The notes under the pieces are model-generated. The model was not told the origin of the DNA and searched no databases. It saw only the letters and a list, made by a program, of their open reading frames with translations. A stretch of 64,000 bases of DNA from Myripristis murdjan (taxonomy: Eukaryota; Chordata; Actinopteri; Holocentriformes; Holocentridae). The position numbers and the translations under genes were made by a program. This document shows, piece by piece, positions 45,981 to 59,146 of this stretch. The DNA is taken from NCBI RefSeq assembly GCF_902150065.1, contig NC_043998.1, positions 1,462,001-1,526,000 on the forward strand. The letters are read 5' to 3'. Each line of letters opens with the position of its first letter. Positions within the stretch are counted from its first letter, which is position 1.

Positions 45981-48838
45981 CCAGGTAAGTTAAGTTGTAA
46001 TAATGGAGTATGACAGAAGAAATATCTTTGATTTGAAACCTCCCTACAGTAACTGCCATGATTTAAGGTCATAACTAAAGTGTGTGTGAGATGCAAATGC
46101 AAAATGCAAAGCGATTCCCACAGGTTAACAGCGTCGATAAGTGCTGCAAACGAATGCAGTGCTGGTTTAGGGGCTTTTCGGTGTTCACATCGTGTTTATG
46201 TGGGGGTTCAATCAGAGCAGAAGTCCTTCCGCCTTCTCCTCCAGAGGAGTGCGTGTTTCCCCACTTAAACACAGTGTTTCCTGTGAGGTTACACTCTCAG
46301 AACAGCACAATCTCTTCTCTAGGGCTCTTTACAACGGGGACAGGCTTGCATCTCAGAAAATATTACAGTTAAAAAGAGCATGTTGACCTCTACCTGGTCA
46401 GAACCTTTGAGCCAGGCACGCTGGAGCAGGAAAACAGAAGATGTGGAATCACATAATGGGGTCAAACAGCTCTGTTTATTGAGTTTGCTCAAAGCTGAAT
46501 TTGGATGGAAAATCTGTAGCCGTATTCAAGCAGGTGAGAGGATGTTTTTCAAATGTATTTGAGGAGGAAAACAGACGTATCCTTTTGCATTGACCTAAAT
46601 AAATGCAAAATAGTGGTGGGGGATTTCCGAGAGCACAGCTGTAACCAAGAGAGCAGCTTGCTCTTTCACATATGTCATTCTAGAGGGATCTGTTCTTTAT
46701 GTCCGAGCCGCTCTACAGTTCCAAGTGTCCCGTCCAAAGTAAAAGTCAAACCATTCACCTGGCTTGGCAGCCCTGGGGAGCGGTGCTGAATGACCGCCTC
46801 CCTGGCCAGAGGTCAGAGTCGGACACCTGGTCTTACCACGGGGTGAAGACCTTTGGTTCTTTGCTTATGTGACAAACCAGGTCATTGAGTCTTTCTTTCC
46901 TCTGATCAGTGAACACAGCTGAGCTCCAAACACCTTACAAACACAACCTGTTATCTGCAGGTTTCACAGTCTGATTCAGTGTCAATGCATGTTCATGTTT
47001 TTACAAAGAAAAACAACTATTGGATTGGATATTTAGAAATGATTGCTCTGCTCCATGCTATGGATTCACTGAAACTCAATAACAGGTAGGATTTCCTTTT
47101 TAACAGAAACCTCATTGATTGAGTTTTCCGGAGGAATCGTGGTCTGGATCGGTTTACCTTGTTACCTTGTCATGCTATGTTCTGGTCTGATCTCCATGTC
47201 CATTTCCGCTGTGCATCCCCTCCCATTCGCCACCACGCTCCCTGACAGAGTCCCCTTTGTCCCTGTGGCCAGCCATCCATCCCTAATCCCTGGCCCTTGA
47301 CCGCACTTCATACACGCTGCGCACTCTCAAAGAGCAAGGCGAGCCGCCGAGGGGTGCCCTCTATCTCCCAAATTAGAATTTAGAAGAAACCTCATGTCTC
47401 AGCAGCGATAAACAACACTGAGTGAGATGTTCACCATTATGAATCTTTTATAGAGACCTGCTGACACATCACCACAGTCAGCAGGACAGTGACTACTAAC
47501 CTGACAGATTAACCAAAACTAAAACTTGTGACAGACAACCTAATAACACATGTAGTGTCCCAACACATATATTTATTTTAACACCAAGTCATACAAATAC
47601 ATATTAAAAAAACGTGATTACATTAATGACAATAAAAATAAATCAGTGAATAAATCAACCCAATGTTGTCAACAAAAGAGTATGGTTAAAAACTCATGCT
47701 TCCTGTGTGATGTTTAAAGTGCCTGAGGTATTTAATACATTAACAAAATAATCACATGTAGCAGTAAAACCCACAGACCTACAGTAAAACCTGCATGCAT
47801 CCGTCATTTATTAAAACTATTGCTCAGTGGTTCTGCCAATGGCTGCATCCTAGATTATCTGATGTTGTTAATATTGTTTGTCAAGTGATTTTTAGGACTG
47901 AGTTTGAGAAGAGATTTCCTGAGAATGCCCTTTACTCCTGAGGATAAATACATCAGGACTATAAAGTCATCAAGTTCAGTAAACACAAAAAAAAATGAAG
48001 TCTAAACAGCTTTTGTTTACAGATGAAGTTGTGTTTCTTAAAGGTAACGGTAAATAATTTGCACCTCAGATGAAACTGTAAAAAGACTTTTGAAAATGCG
48101 AGGAGCTGGAGTGCAGAGTTCAGATGTTTCAGGTAGTGAGATGCCATGCATGGAGATATCATCGAAACAGAGAGCTTTTCCTATCGAATTAGCTAAAGGC
48201 ACTGATATCTTGATGGAAATAACTTCATTTCGGCCGCTGCCAGGCACAGTAAATAGAATTGCTAGCTGTTAGCGCAGCTGCATGAGCCTGGTAACTGATG
48301 GAAAGTGGCTCACAGACGCAGCTATGAATGGTGCTGGTGACTGAGTCTGTGCTCTCTTGAATATGTTATCATCCCCTCTCTGCAGCGGAGCATATTAATA
48401 AAGCACCTTACAGTTACACCATCTAAACAGATTGTAAATCACTGCCCATTAGACCAGTAGAGGCAGTAACTTGTCCGGCCCTCATCATGCTAGAGGCCAC
48501 CAGTTTTTACTCACCACAATTAACACATTACACACTTCAAACCTGAACTGATTTGACACAATCAGTCGACGTAATGGATAATTAATGGCTAGTGTAAAGT
48601 GTGGGCCAGCTCTAGTGATTCAAAACAAGAGAAAGTTAATCAGGCTAATTGTCTGAACCATCTTCATTAACATAATATTGCCACTGCAGGCCATTGGAGA
48701 ATCAGGGGGGAGACTGGTGAATTTTTCCACAGCTCACATAGCCACGTTCAACTTGGATACGAAGGTTAACTCGTATCAATGAAGTACAGAATGACAAAAA
48801 CATTTTTAAGGCACTCATAATAAAAATTCAATCAAGCA

Positions 48839-48840
<2 letters not shown>

Positions 48841-48874
<34 letters not shown>
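48841..48874. repeat. (TA)n microsatellite
   Basis: About 17 TA units immediately 3' of the minus-strand gene. Confidence 0.95.
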
Positions 48875-48879
<5 letters not shown>

Positions 48880-48955
48880 AACATGCTCTCCTGAAGTTTG
48901 AGCCACATAAAGAGTTTGGTTTGCTGTGCCTGTAACAGAGTGTGGTTACAGGCTG

Positions 48956-51900
48956 TCATATGCTGAGGGTGATGCTGTGGATGGTGTTCGCTGGGATTTT
49001 GGCGTCTGCCTCCTCCCCACTGACCCTGAAGGCCACATGGGTGCTGGAGGGGATGGTGGTGGTGGCACTGAGGGACCTGCCCAGCCAGCCGGGGGTGCCA
49101 CGCTTGTACATTTTAACCGTTACCTGCAAACAGTGGCAAAGAGATTATATACAAACTATTTAGGCGTGGAAGAATTTACTCAGTGGCTTCAAATAACTCA
49201 ACTCTACTTTATTTAGCACCTTTCATACAAACATGCTGTCCAAAGTACTTAAAAGAACACAGCCAAAAAATAAAAACAAATAAAATAAAATAAAACCAAA
49301 AAAAAAAAATGTCTCAACTGAAAATGTAAAGCTTTGAAATTACTCCAAAATAAAAGCCAGGTTAAACTATAGGTAAGCTTCTGTTTGTGGCGGTCCTGTG
49401 CTTAGGCCGGGGTCATGACCCTGACCGAGACCTCCTGACCTCCATCTAGACCCGAGCGCACACTCCTGGCCGTCACCTTTCACCTCGACGTTTACAAGCT
49501 GTCGCCTCCACTCTGGCTCTGCAGACGAGAGAGCCAGTGTACGCTTATCGATCCGGGAACTGTCACTGGATCTGCTGATCGGTGCGCCAAACATTTCGGT
49601 GAAACCTGAGATACCAAATACACTCCAGCTTGGATGCGTTTGTAGTTTTCTACTTGGACCAAAATTAACAAATACATTAGTAATTACTACATTTGTGAGA
49701 AAAATGTGATACCAGCCAGTGAAATAGCTGGTATCACAAAAAAAAACAAACAAAAAAACAGGTCAATTTTTTTTTTAATCCTGCAAAAATATTAAGCAAG
49801 TCTTTTAAAACAGTGATCCAAACGGCACCCCATGACAGAATAAATATTAAATTAACCTTATTCTCACTGTGAGCTTTTTAATTGCCCCTCTAGATCTTGA
49901 ATGGACTGGGTATTTTTTCTCCTTATTTTCTATAGGTTGTAGGGCATAATACACTTTAACACTCCATCAAAAGTGCCTATTATGTTTGGGGCTGACAATG
50001 GGAGCCTTAAATAGATTTAGACATGCAGGTAATTGAACCACATCCATTTCAAAAAGAATGTCTCACTGCATCTCTTGTTTGGCTGCATTTACAGGGGATA
50101 ACAGAATATTACAGTGCCTTTTCACAGTTCCATTTTCTTTCACTTTAGCATTAGGCAATTTTTCAATTATTATTTTTTCCATGTTCTTTCATCTCTGGCT
50201 CTCTATAATGTCTGGGCCTTTTAGTTAATGGTAGCGACAGTCAGAGCCCAGTTTATCGGCCCTTGTCCATTTTGCGGGTCATTGTGGATGCCCAATAGGC
50301 CTTTTATTACGCCGACATCAAAAGGCAGATAAGCATTAGAGGTGGGGAAAATACCCTGCACTAGATTTGTTCCCTCTTCCCTTTGTCTGCTATTGAACGT
50401 GATCATTTTAATAGTGAAGAGGTTGGTGAGCTTCGGGGCTGATGGGAAGTGTGACACCCCCGAGGGCCTACGAATATGAGCAAGCCGATAACACAACGCG
50501 AGCGCACAGCACACCCTCAACACCTGCACACTCTTGCTGCTAACCTAATTATCTGCAACAAAGGCTACCACAATTTCAGACGCACAACCTCCTGCCATTA
50601 CTTTACTTATTACTGTGCTTTAAAGCAGAGAGACAGAAGAAAAAAAAAAAACCTAAACAAAAAACAATTGTGTCTTATATTGCAGCCTTGGCCAAATGCC
50701 ACATAGCTTGTATTGCAATAGCATCAGACACTTCAGAATAAGAGGGGTGTCTTAATTTGGGACTTGCATGAAAAAAAGAGAAGCTTTATGACAGCTAGTG
50801 GCAGACGGGCATGTATACCAATACAAAGAAATATTGAGAGAAATGCATCTAAAAATCATCGCCCCTTGCAGAAGCTGGTAAGCAGCATTAACATAAATAA
50901 TGTTACTAATAAAAAAAACAACAACAACTCCATCTCTGTGGTGATGATAGACAAAAGCAGTACTATCTGCAGGTTTACCAACTGAAAATCAAACAAATGA
51001 CAATTTCCATGTGCTTTCGACCACAGCCAGCGATTGAAATGCAGAGAAGCTAAAGAGGAACTCTCTCTCCGTCTTACCGCTCCCTAAACCCTGTTATGAC
51101 ACACAGAAAGGGCAAATGCTCCTGTCTTTGGCATCAAATCAAAGCGGGAATGCACAGGGACTTCTGTGTGGTCCAGACTGCCTGCCTGCCAGGTATCCCT
51201 CAAAGCAGACTGTAGAGATGGTGTGTAAAGATAAAGATAGTTGTCACTGCATGTTAACTCCTCAGCCGCTTGAGACAGCTGTCTGACGGTGCAGCTGATC
51301 TGAATCTGATGTACAGACGAGCTGCCGGCATAAAGTATGGACTGTCTGCAATCTTGTAGGAGGATACTCTGGTGTGTATACATGGGCAAAAGAAGACACA
51401 TGATTTATATTAAAAGTTAAGTGTATGAAAGGGGAAGTTCTGATGTGTTTATCTCCACATGTTTATAGATATGACATTTCTTTTCCGAAATAAGGAGTTG
51501 TATATAATAGAGTCATAGCCATACAAGAGGAAGACCTGTCTGTCTTCCTTTAATCCAGGATGCATAGTGGACATTGTATACACATCTAAATGTAACAGGC
51601 AAACCATTAAGAAGCAACATATGCCAGAGGTCGTGTTAGTGTGGCATGTGCTGCTGGGCTGCATTTAATTTCCTTTAGGAAGCTGACTGCACTCAAAATC
51701 AAAGTGTGATTCCATGTGCAATCTGAATCCTCCACTTCATGAAACGCCGTCTTGTGTCACGCTCACTACCACCTTCAATAAGTCATTTTCTTAAATAATG
51801 TCTGCCTTTCAGGTGTGTATTGTCCACAGGTCTCTGGGAATCATTACCATTTCAAGCGCAGACAGGTCTGAATGTGTGTGTGTGTGTATGGGTGTGCGTG

Positions 51901-54266
51901 TGTGCGTGTGCCTGTGTGTGTGTGTACATAACACTTCATGGCGAGGACAGGACCCTTGGGGCTAAGGGTGGGTGTCACACAAAGGGCTGAGAGCTCACCT
52001 AACGGTGTCTACCCCTGATCCCCCTCTCACTTTCCGTGTCAGGGGAGCTGTCTGAATGACATCACTCCTCACATTTCATCAAGACAAACTCCTTCCCTCT
52101 TATTTACCGTCTAACTAATAGTCATAAATCCTGCCTCTGGTTCACTCTTCACCTTTTACCCTCTTTAACTCAAGACGACAGCTCGATCCTCCTCCAGAAG
52201 AGCAACATCTCTTTACAAATAGCTGATAGTGATCTCCACTGCAAAAGGGGGAATCTGCTTCCTTGTCATCTACCTGTAGGGATGGTTATGGCACAGTTTC
52301 ACAGCCGCGGTTTGATTCAGCCGCATTCACTTCAGAAAACCAAAAGGAATCGCTAAAAACAAAATGAATCAATATCCACCATGCACTTATTTGTCATGAT
52401 CCCACTGTCCTTTCAAATGCTCATCTGTAAACATAAATTACTCTTTTTGATTATTTACAGGGCTGATTAATTAAAAAACTCTGACAGGTCTGACAAGCCC
52501 AACTGTGTAATTGTGTAGGGACGTGTCACCACCTGCGTGTACTGCCATTGAGTGAGTTCAGATTCTTCCCCCGATAAAGTCAAAGAATCCTGGTTGGGGT
52601 ATCAGTCGGAGGGGGGGCTGTTACCTGGAGCCATAGGTGCAGTGTTTCAGGTGAACTCCGAGTGAGCGTAACGCCACACCGGGTTCAGACGGCTGCCTCT
52701 TTGTTCCGCACTGTGTGTCAGTACGCACAGAGTAGAGGAACAGCGAGTAACACACCGCCGGCGTGCCAAACACCTCTGTCGACAAGCCAAACGCCACAGA
52801 TCCAAACCAAAAATGCTTCGGTATGTGACCAAGTGTCATGTTGGTTGGGTGTAACAAGGCAGTTAGATAGACATGGTGCGGTTTGGCTCACTGGGTGAAT
52901 ATATAACAGTTCGATTCTTGAGTAAAGAGAGTTAAAGTATCATCGCTGTCAGCACGTTACAAAAATCACTGCGATGCATCCTAGTACAGCTGCACACAAT
53001 GGACAAAATTTCATACCTCCATATTTAGGCCAAATATGTAGCGAGACAATATGACTATGGGGTCCCACTAATATGAAATTTTAAGTGTAGCAGCAGTGAC
53101 GATTAAGTATTCATCAAAAAACAGCATAATAATACCAAGTGGACACAGAAAATGGTGCTACTTCAAATATTTTATTGATCAGAACAGACCAAACACTGTC
53201 TTAGGCTGCATTAAAATAAAGGTAAAAAAAAAAAAAAAAAAGCTTCGATACAATGCTTCAACAATATTTGAAGTGTAGCAACAGTGAAAATTGTGGATTC
53301 TTCAAAAAAAAACAAACAAAAAAAAAAACAAATAACAAAAAACAAAACATAACAGTATAATACCAACTGGATGTAGAAAATGCAGTCACTTCACAAAACA
53401 TTTTATTGATCAGAACAGACCAATCAGTGTCTCTGGCTAACCCTAACTCCTAAATTTGATATTGTCCATATAGCTGCCTTTTGAGATATTAATATCGCGT
53501 ACGTTCATATCTACGATATATCGTTCGGCCCTGCGTCCCATGTGAAAATACTCATACACAACACAGGAACTTTCACATGCTCCGAGCTTCGGCTGAGCGG
53601 CAAGACGCCTCATCTTTTGTTTGGTGACATTACAATTCCAGCTCAATAACTACATTTGCTCAAAGCCATGACCTAAAAAACATGGCTGCTTAAATTCTGA
53701 ATAGCTCCGTCTCTGCTTGCAACCTGCCTCGGCTAACAGGAAACCATTAGAGTCCCAGCAATAACCATTTACATCCATTCACCCGGCTCTGACTTTATTT
53801 CCATCCGCATAAGTGCATTTTCTGTGAGAGGTTAAAATATGAATCCCCCGATTTTCTCTTCAATGGGTCTGGTTGTCTGGCTGACTTGAGAGGGCACAAT
53901 CTACGGCTGATTTAATTTGCTCTTCACGAACATCTCTAACAGCATTACCCCCAGAGCATACACTGACTGCCCCCATCTGACTCCATTAACTCCCAAATCA
54001 GGTTTAAAGACCATATTGATGCCGTCCGTTATTAAGGGTGATTATCAAAACAACAGACAATGGGCCAAAGTGTCTGTTAACTAGTTTATCCATAATTTCA
54101 CATAACTGTAACAGATGGCAGGGCTGTCAATTATATACTGTATCTGCTGGGCACTGAACACACAATGGACACACACTGTCTGGATATGCAGCCCATTAGC
54201 CTTTACATTAAAAGAATGATACAAGGGCCAACTTCGGCTCACACAGGTGGTTGGAGGAAATGGACG

Positions 54267-54313
<47 letters not shown>

Positions 54314-57300
54314 AAACCATGATAATAAATGTCAAACGCAGAAACACATCAATAAACCACGGTAAATGTCTAATTAGATTTGTTTACGGCTGAGAATTTG
54401 TGACTTGCAAATTGCCAGTTGGTGTTCCAGTGATCAGTGAGTGTCTCGCCGTGTAAAACAGTCACTGATAGAAATGCTAATCTTACTGTTCAGTCCACTT
54501 CACCACCTTTATTCTCCTCAATTAAGGAGAATGGCTTTTGAAACTGTAATTAAGTGTCTCTGCTCCGCTAGGCCTCTGCATTATTCATGAATCTCTATTG
54601 ATCATATCTTACGCCGTATGCAGCCAGGGGATCACAGTAATATCCTGAAACTCCCTAAACAAATATTTATTATTTTACAAAGCAGGCTTCAGTTTACTAA
54701 CATAAAATTAACACGCTGACCAGTGACCAGAGAAAGGTTTAGGCTAGATAAGAAATCCACAATTTGAGCACTTAATGTCATTCAGAGCTGCACAAAACTA
54801 TGTGATGTCAGAATGTCATTACAAGGCAAAAAGCCAGGGACTGCAGGCTGCCTCTGCCATATTTAATGAATCTGAGACACACACGAGATAAATCTATACT
54901 CTGTGAGGAATGGTGGTCTTTTAAAATTTGAATGGTAACCAGAAAAAGATTGCACTACAATATCAGGTTCACATAAACTGTGCCAAAGCAGGAGCACAAT
55001 TATTTGTTGCCTCTTTTAATACTGAATCAATGCAATATAGGAGTTCAAGTCAATATAGCACCACATTGAATGTACTTGGATATTGTTACAGGTGTGTGCG
55101 GCTGTACTGCAGACTCAATTCAACTGAACCAAGTTTGACAACACACACTCTGTCTCCTGCTCATACCACATTCAAGAAATTGTTCTGCAATGAATATTAA
55201 TGGTTCGGAGGCCTTTGTTTTTTTTTTTTTTTTTTTTTAAAAACGTATTCAAATTCACTGAAATTCAATCTCCCCTTGTGTTAAGCAGGAATGTGTAAAA
55301 CGTGAACCCTACATGTTGATGTTTAACTAAATTAACAAAAGAGTGCTTGAAAAGCCCTCTGAAGCGACTGCTATAGCCTGCGGGATGGTGGAGTTCGAGA
55401 AAACACATTGAGTCATCTTTAAATTGACAGATGCAGGATCTCTCTACGGGACTCTTCACTGAGGCTTAGCGCTCGAGTGAAAAAATAGATTTACTAAGTT
55501 TAATCACATCCTATTACAAGGCAGCTTTGATCATTGCCTTCCACTGCACAAGTGCTGGTGTCTTAACTAGTTCATTACAGACACTTGTGATTCTGCAGCA
55601 CTCTTCTCATGTGTAATTGCATGGTTAGCTTTCCCCTGTAGCTTCCTACACACACTCTGCTGCAAATTATTTCCAATCCCAGTTTCCTTTCGAGAGCTAC
55701 ACTGCAATTACAGAAATCTGAAAATGATGGTAATTTACCCACAATTTTCATTTGTTGAAAAACGCTGTGTGCGTTTGTAAAATTAATAGATCTCTGTTCC
55801 TGGGAAATCTTCAGAAAACTTTTCAAAAGAGCAGTGCGCCGAAAATTATCCTTCCATCAAGTTTAGACAGGTGCTTGAAAGAAAAACGGTAAAATCTATG
55901 GTGTCGGAAAATCTCACGCTTGCACTCTCGGTGAAACAAACTATAAGTGTTCTTCCCGGCAAATGTATAGCAGTGTTACTGTGGTATATATCACTCACTG
56001 TCAAGTCCAATTCAGCAAAATAGCAGGCACATTAATCTTCATACAGAATCTTGTGTTTAGGACATTCAATTCATAAAGCATACATTAGGCGAAAAGATCC
56101 CACAGCTGCCATTTTGCAGAATGATGGTGGAGTTGCAAGTCCATATCAGTCTTTTTATTACCCATCAAATCAACGTTTGATAATTATATATTTATGTAAA
56201 GAGTATTACTGTGTGTATTTTCTTAAAATGGCTAAATGCATTTTTGTCTATATAAAAAAAGACCAAAAAGCCACACTGGCTGCCAATATTATCTATTTAG
56301 TCAGCAGGCTTTGCAGGCTCTGTAAATGGCCAGCTCCTGGCCTTTTGTGTGCCTCCATTCATTAACAGCACAAAGCGGTTGATGTCTCTCCTCTATGCCT
56401 TTTCAGTGCTAAGCACCGAGCGCACCAGCCTGTCCATTACAGGCCTGCGACACGTGCAGCCTGGGAGATGGCCAAACAGAGAGGAATGTCAGAGGAAAGT
56501 TAAATTAACAAGCCAAATCTGTGTGGAATCCGTGCCCAGTTGGAGAGATGCGACGTATCTCTGGCAACGAGGGGCCTGGTTATTTGGGATATTCTCTGTT
56601 AGCCGTTATCCATTCCTCTTAGGTATTTTGCCAATGAATTTGCAGCTTTTTTTGCCTGGTGGCTTTGCTTCTGTTAATCAGCTGACGGGGATGGGGTAGT
56701 CAAGTTACAGTCGAAGGAACTCAACCGCTGCTTCTCAGCTATGCAATTAAGGAGCCACTACATCTACTGAGATTCAGGAGAATGTTTTTTTTTTATCACA
56801 GGAGCTCCATTTCTGTCTCCCAAATGAGCCGGGAGGGATCCGTGGTGCAGAGAGGGGGAAAAAAAATAAGGCTCAATGAAACAGTCAAATATCAGAATGG
56901 AGGGGGGCATGAAGATGAACAACATGAGTGACCTGTGCTTTAAATTATGACATGAATAGATCTTTAGCTCTTTCTCTATCTCCCAAACAGACACACACAC
57001 ACAGACCTCCATGCGCACACAGGCACACACACAGTAATTACCCCTCAATCCATACAAATTGAATGAAGCCAGAACAATGGTCTAAGAATATAGACCATAA
57101 TTAATAAATTACACCCACTCTACTCAATCATTCTCCACTTTGGGGACATGTAGACATCCCATTCTGCGCAGAGTAATTGACTGAGCCCGCAGAAAACACA
57201 CCTACTGACCGCGGAGGCTTTGTGCACACATCTGGTGCCATTCCTCGCAACCAGACAGATGCCCGAGTGAAACTGTAGGTCATATCGCACATCTCCCAGC

Positions 57301-59107
57301 CTGTGTGTTTACAAGTAACAAATCAAAGGCATGCATTATTTCTGGGCTCTGAAAATGCGCCTGGGGGAGCGATCGAGTTTCTCTTCCACCCCTGAGCTTC
57401 CCCTAGCAGCTGCTGCACAACTAGCAAAGACAGGACGGATGACACTGCCATGCCGCCCAGAGGGACTTAAAATATATCAATTGCATTTATCTTACACTTC
57501 CAACAGAGAAATCTTGTATTTCTCTTTTTTTTCCTGATGACTATGACAGCGGAATTTGAATCTAAGCAATATGCAATTCAATAATGATCCATGGTTTCAA
57601 GAAAGAACTACAAATACAAATATGTAGCTTTTTATTCGAGCTTTATATGAGTTTTTATTCATTTTTTCAAGCCACTGGAGTACCAAATGTATCATCCTGG
57701 CATGAGGCACGCCTGATTGGAAATGAGAGCGGTGCCACTGATTGGTTGAATATACAGGAAAAATGTGAAATCACACAATGTGAGGGGCTTACGGTTGCAC
57801 ACTCTGCAAATGACATTTCTCTGAAACATGGGGAGGAGGGCCACACTGCCTCCATTTACTACTATTTCTTTGAAAATAATATATTTTGTTGTGGCCCAGT
57901 GTGTCCCCCTGGGCGAGGAAAGGGCCCACTGGAGACTGTCTAATGATTGTCGGGTCGTGTATCGAGTGTGCAGCAGCTGGAGGGGAGAGCGGGGAGTACA
58001 GTCGGGGTGTTGGGGGGTGGGCCTGCTGAGCCTGTGAGGAAAGCCCAGGCTGTATGTTTGGGTGCGGGGGGGTGGGGGGTAGCTAAGGGTGGGTGTGAAC
58101 CAGTAATGGATGCTGTGCTTGAGTCGAACCCACTGGACCTTAAAAGCCCTGACCTTTGTCTCTGGCTACTTCTCACTTCATTCAACAAACATCTATCAGA
58201 CTTAAGTGCAGGAATATAAACGTCACAATTTAATTCTGTGTGCTTTTTAGGGAAAATGCTGCAAAAATAACCACCTTTTTTTTTGTTTTTGGTGTGTGAA
58301 AATGTCATACGCTCCGCAGCACTCCATTCTAACTGCAACATTAACAACTTAACAACAGGGACAGATCAGAATTGGCCTAATGCCATCTGGAGAGAGAGCG
58401 TTTACCTTATTAGCCGAACACATTAATTGCCTTTCACTAAAATAAACAATTCTAACTCCCAAACATCAACCAATTTGAAAACATGAATGGGCTAAAATGA
58501 TGCTTTTAGACTGCGCAATTGCCTTGGCTTCTAATTCAATCAGCTGAATGCAGCTAATGAGCACCTTGCACGCAGACAAAATTGCTTACCTCAATAAGAA
58601 AGTGATGGCTCAGAGTGCAGGGGGAGTAATTAACGCGAGGCATGCCGGTGTTAATGGAAGTGATCTGAGAGACAAGATAGGGATGCAAGCAGGGCTAGGA
58701 CGAAATAAGACTCACTCTGCTTTTCTCTGATGCTAAATAATACAAAAATGATTAGAAATAAGGACAACCATGCCTGAAAATGTTTTTAAAATTCATGTGT
58801 GAGATCCTGTAATTGTTTGGACTCGGCTTCAAAAGTTATTTTTTCTCAGAGCCATGTTTCAATGAAATGTAAAATAATAATAATAAAAAAAAAACACCTG
58901 AATGAAATGCCTTATTTTATTTTATTGTTCAGCTCTTGACAGCAGTGACACATTAACCAAATTATCTGCTGTAAATGCAGTTTTATCTTCAGATTATCAA
59001 ACAGGAAAAGTCACAGTCATCTGTGATTAAATCATAACATTGCTATCATGATTCTTCCTAAATCACTGCTGTGTGCTTCCTGTAACTAAGGACATGAAAA
59101 AAAGTGA

Positions 59108-59146
<39 letters not shown>

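Larger units (their letters stand above)
39061..48955. other. Intergenic desert bub3 to NERD gene
   Basis: About 9.9 kb with no supported exon on either strand. Contents noted are a C-run at 39929-39939, TA arrays at 45863-45895 and 45941-45978, and a TTTA array at 44999-45025. A 21-bp inverted pair lies at 45898-45918 and 46727-46747. Several complex, evenly composed stretches (for example 42840-43110 and 44160-44520) could be conserved non-coding elements. An inverted-strand AATAAA at 47807-47812 might end the minus-strand gene. Confidence 0.5.

Noticed and set aside
48926-49216. Plus-strand frames over 48.9-49.2 kb
   Set aside because: They are antisense to the well-supported last exon of the minus-strand NERD gene.
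52621-52857. Minus-strand 78-codon frame of coding-like composition (FWFGSVAFGLSTEVFGTPAV) in the NERD intron
   Set aside because: No family recognised, no fitting splice sites, and it lies beside the repeat at 52995-53525, so it is more likely part of a repeat.
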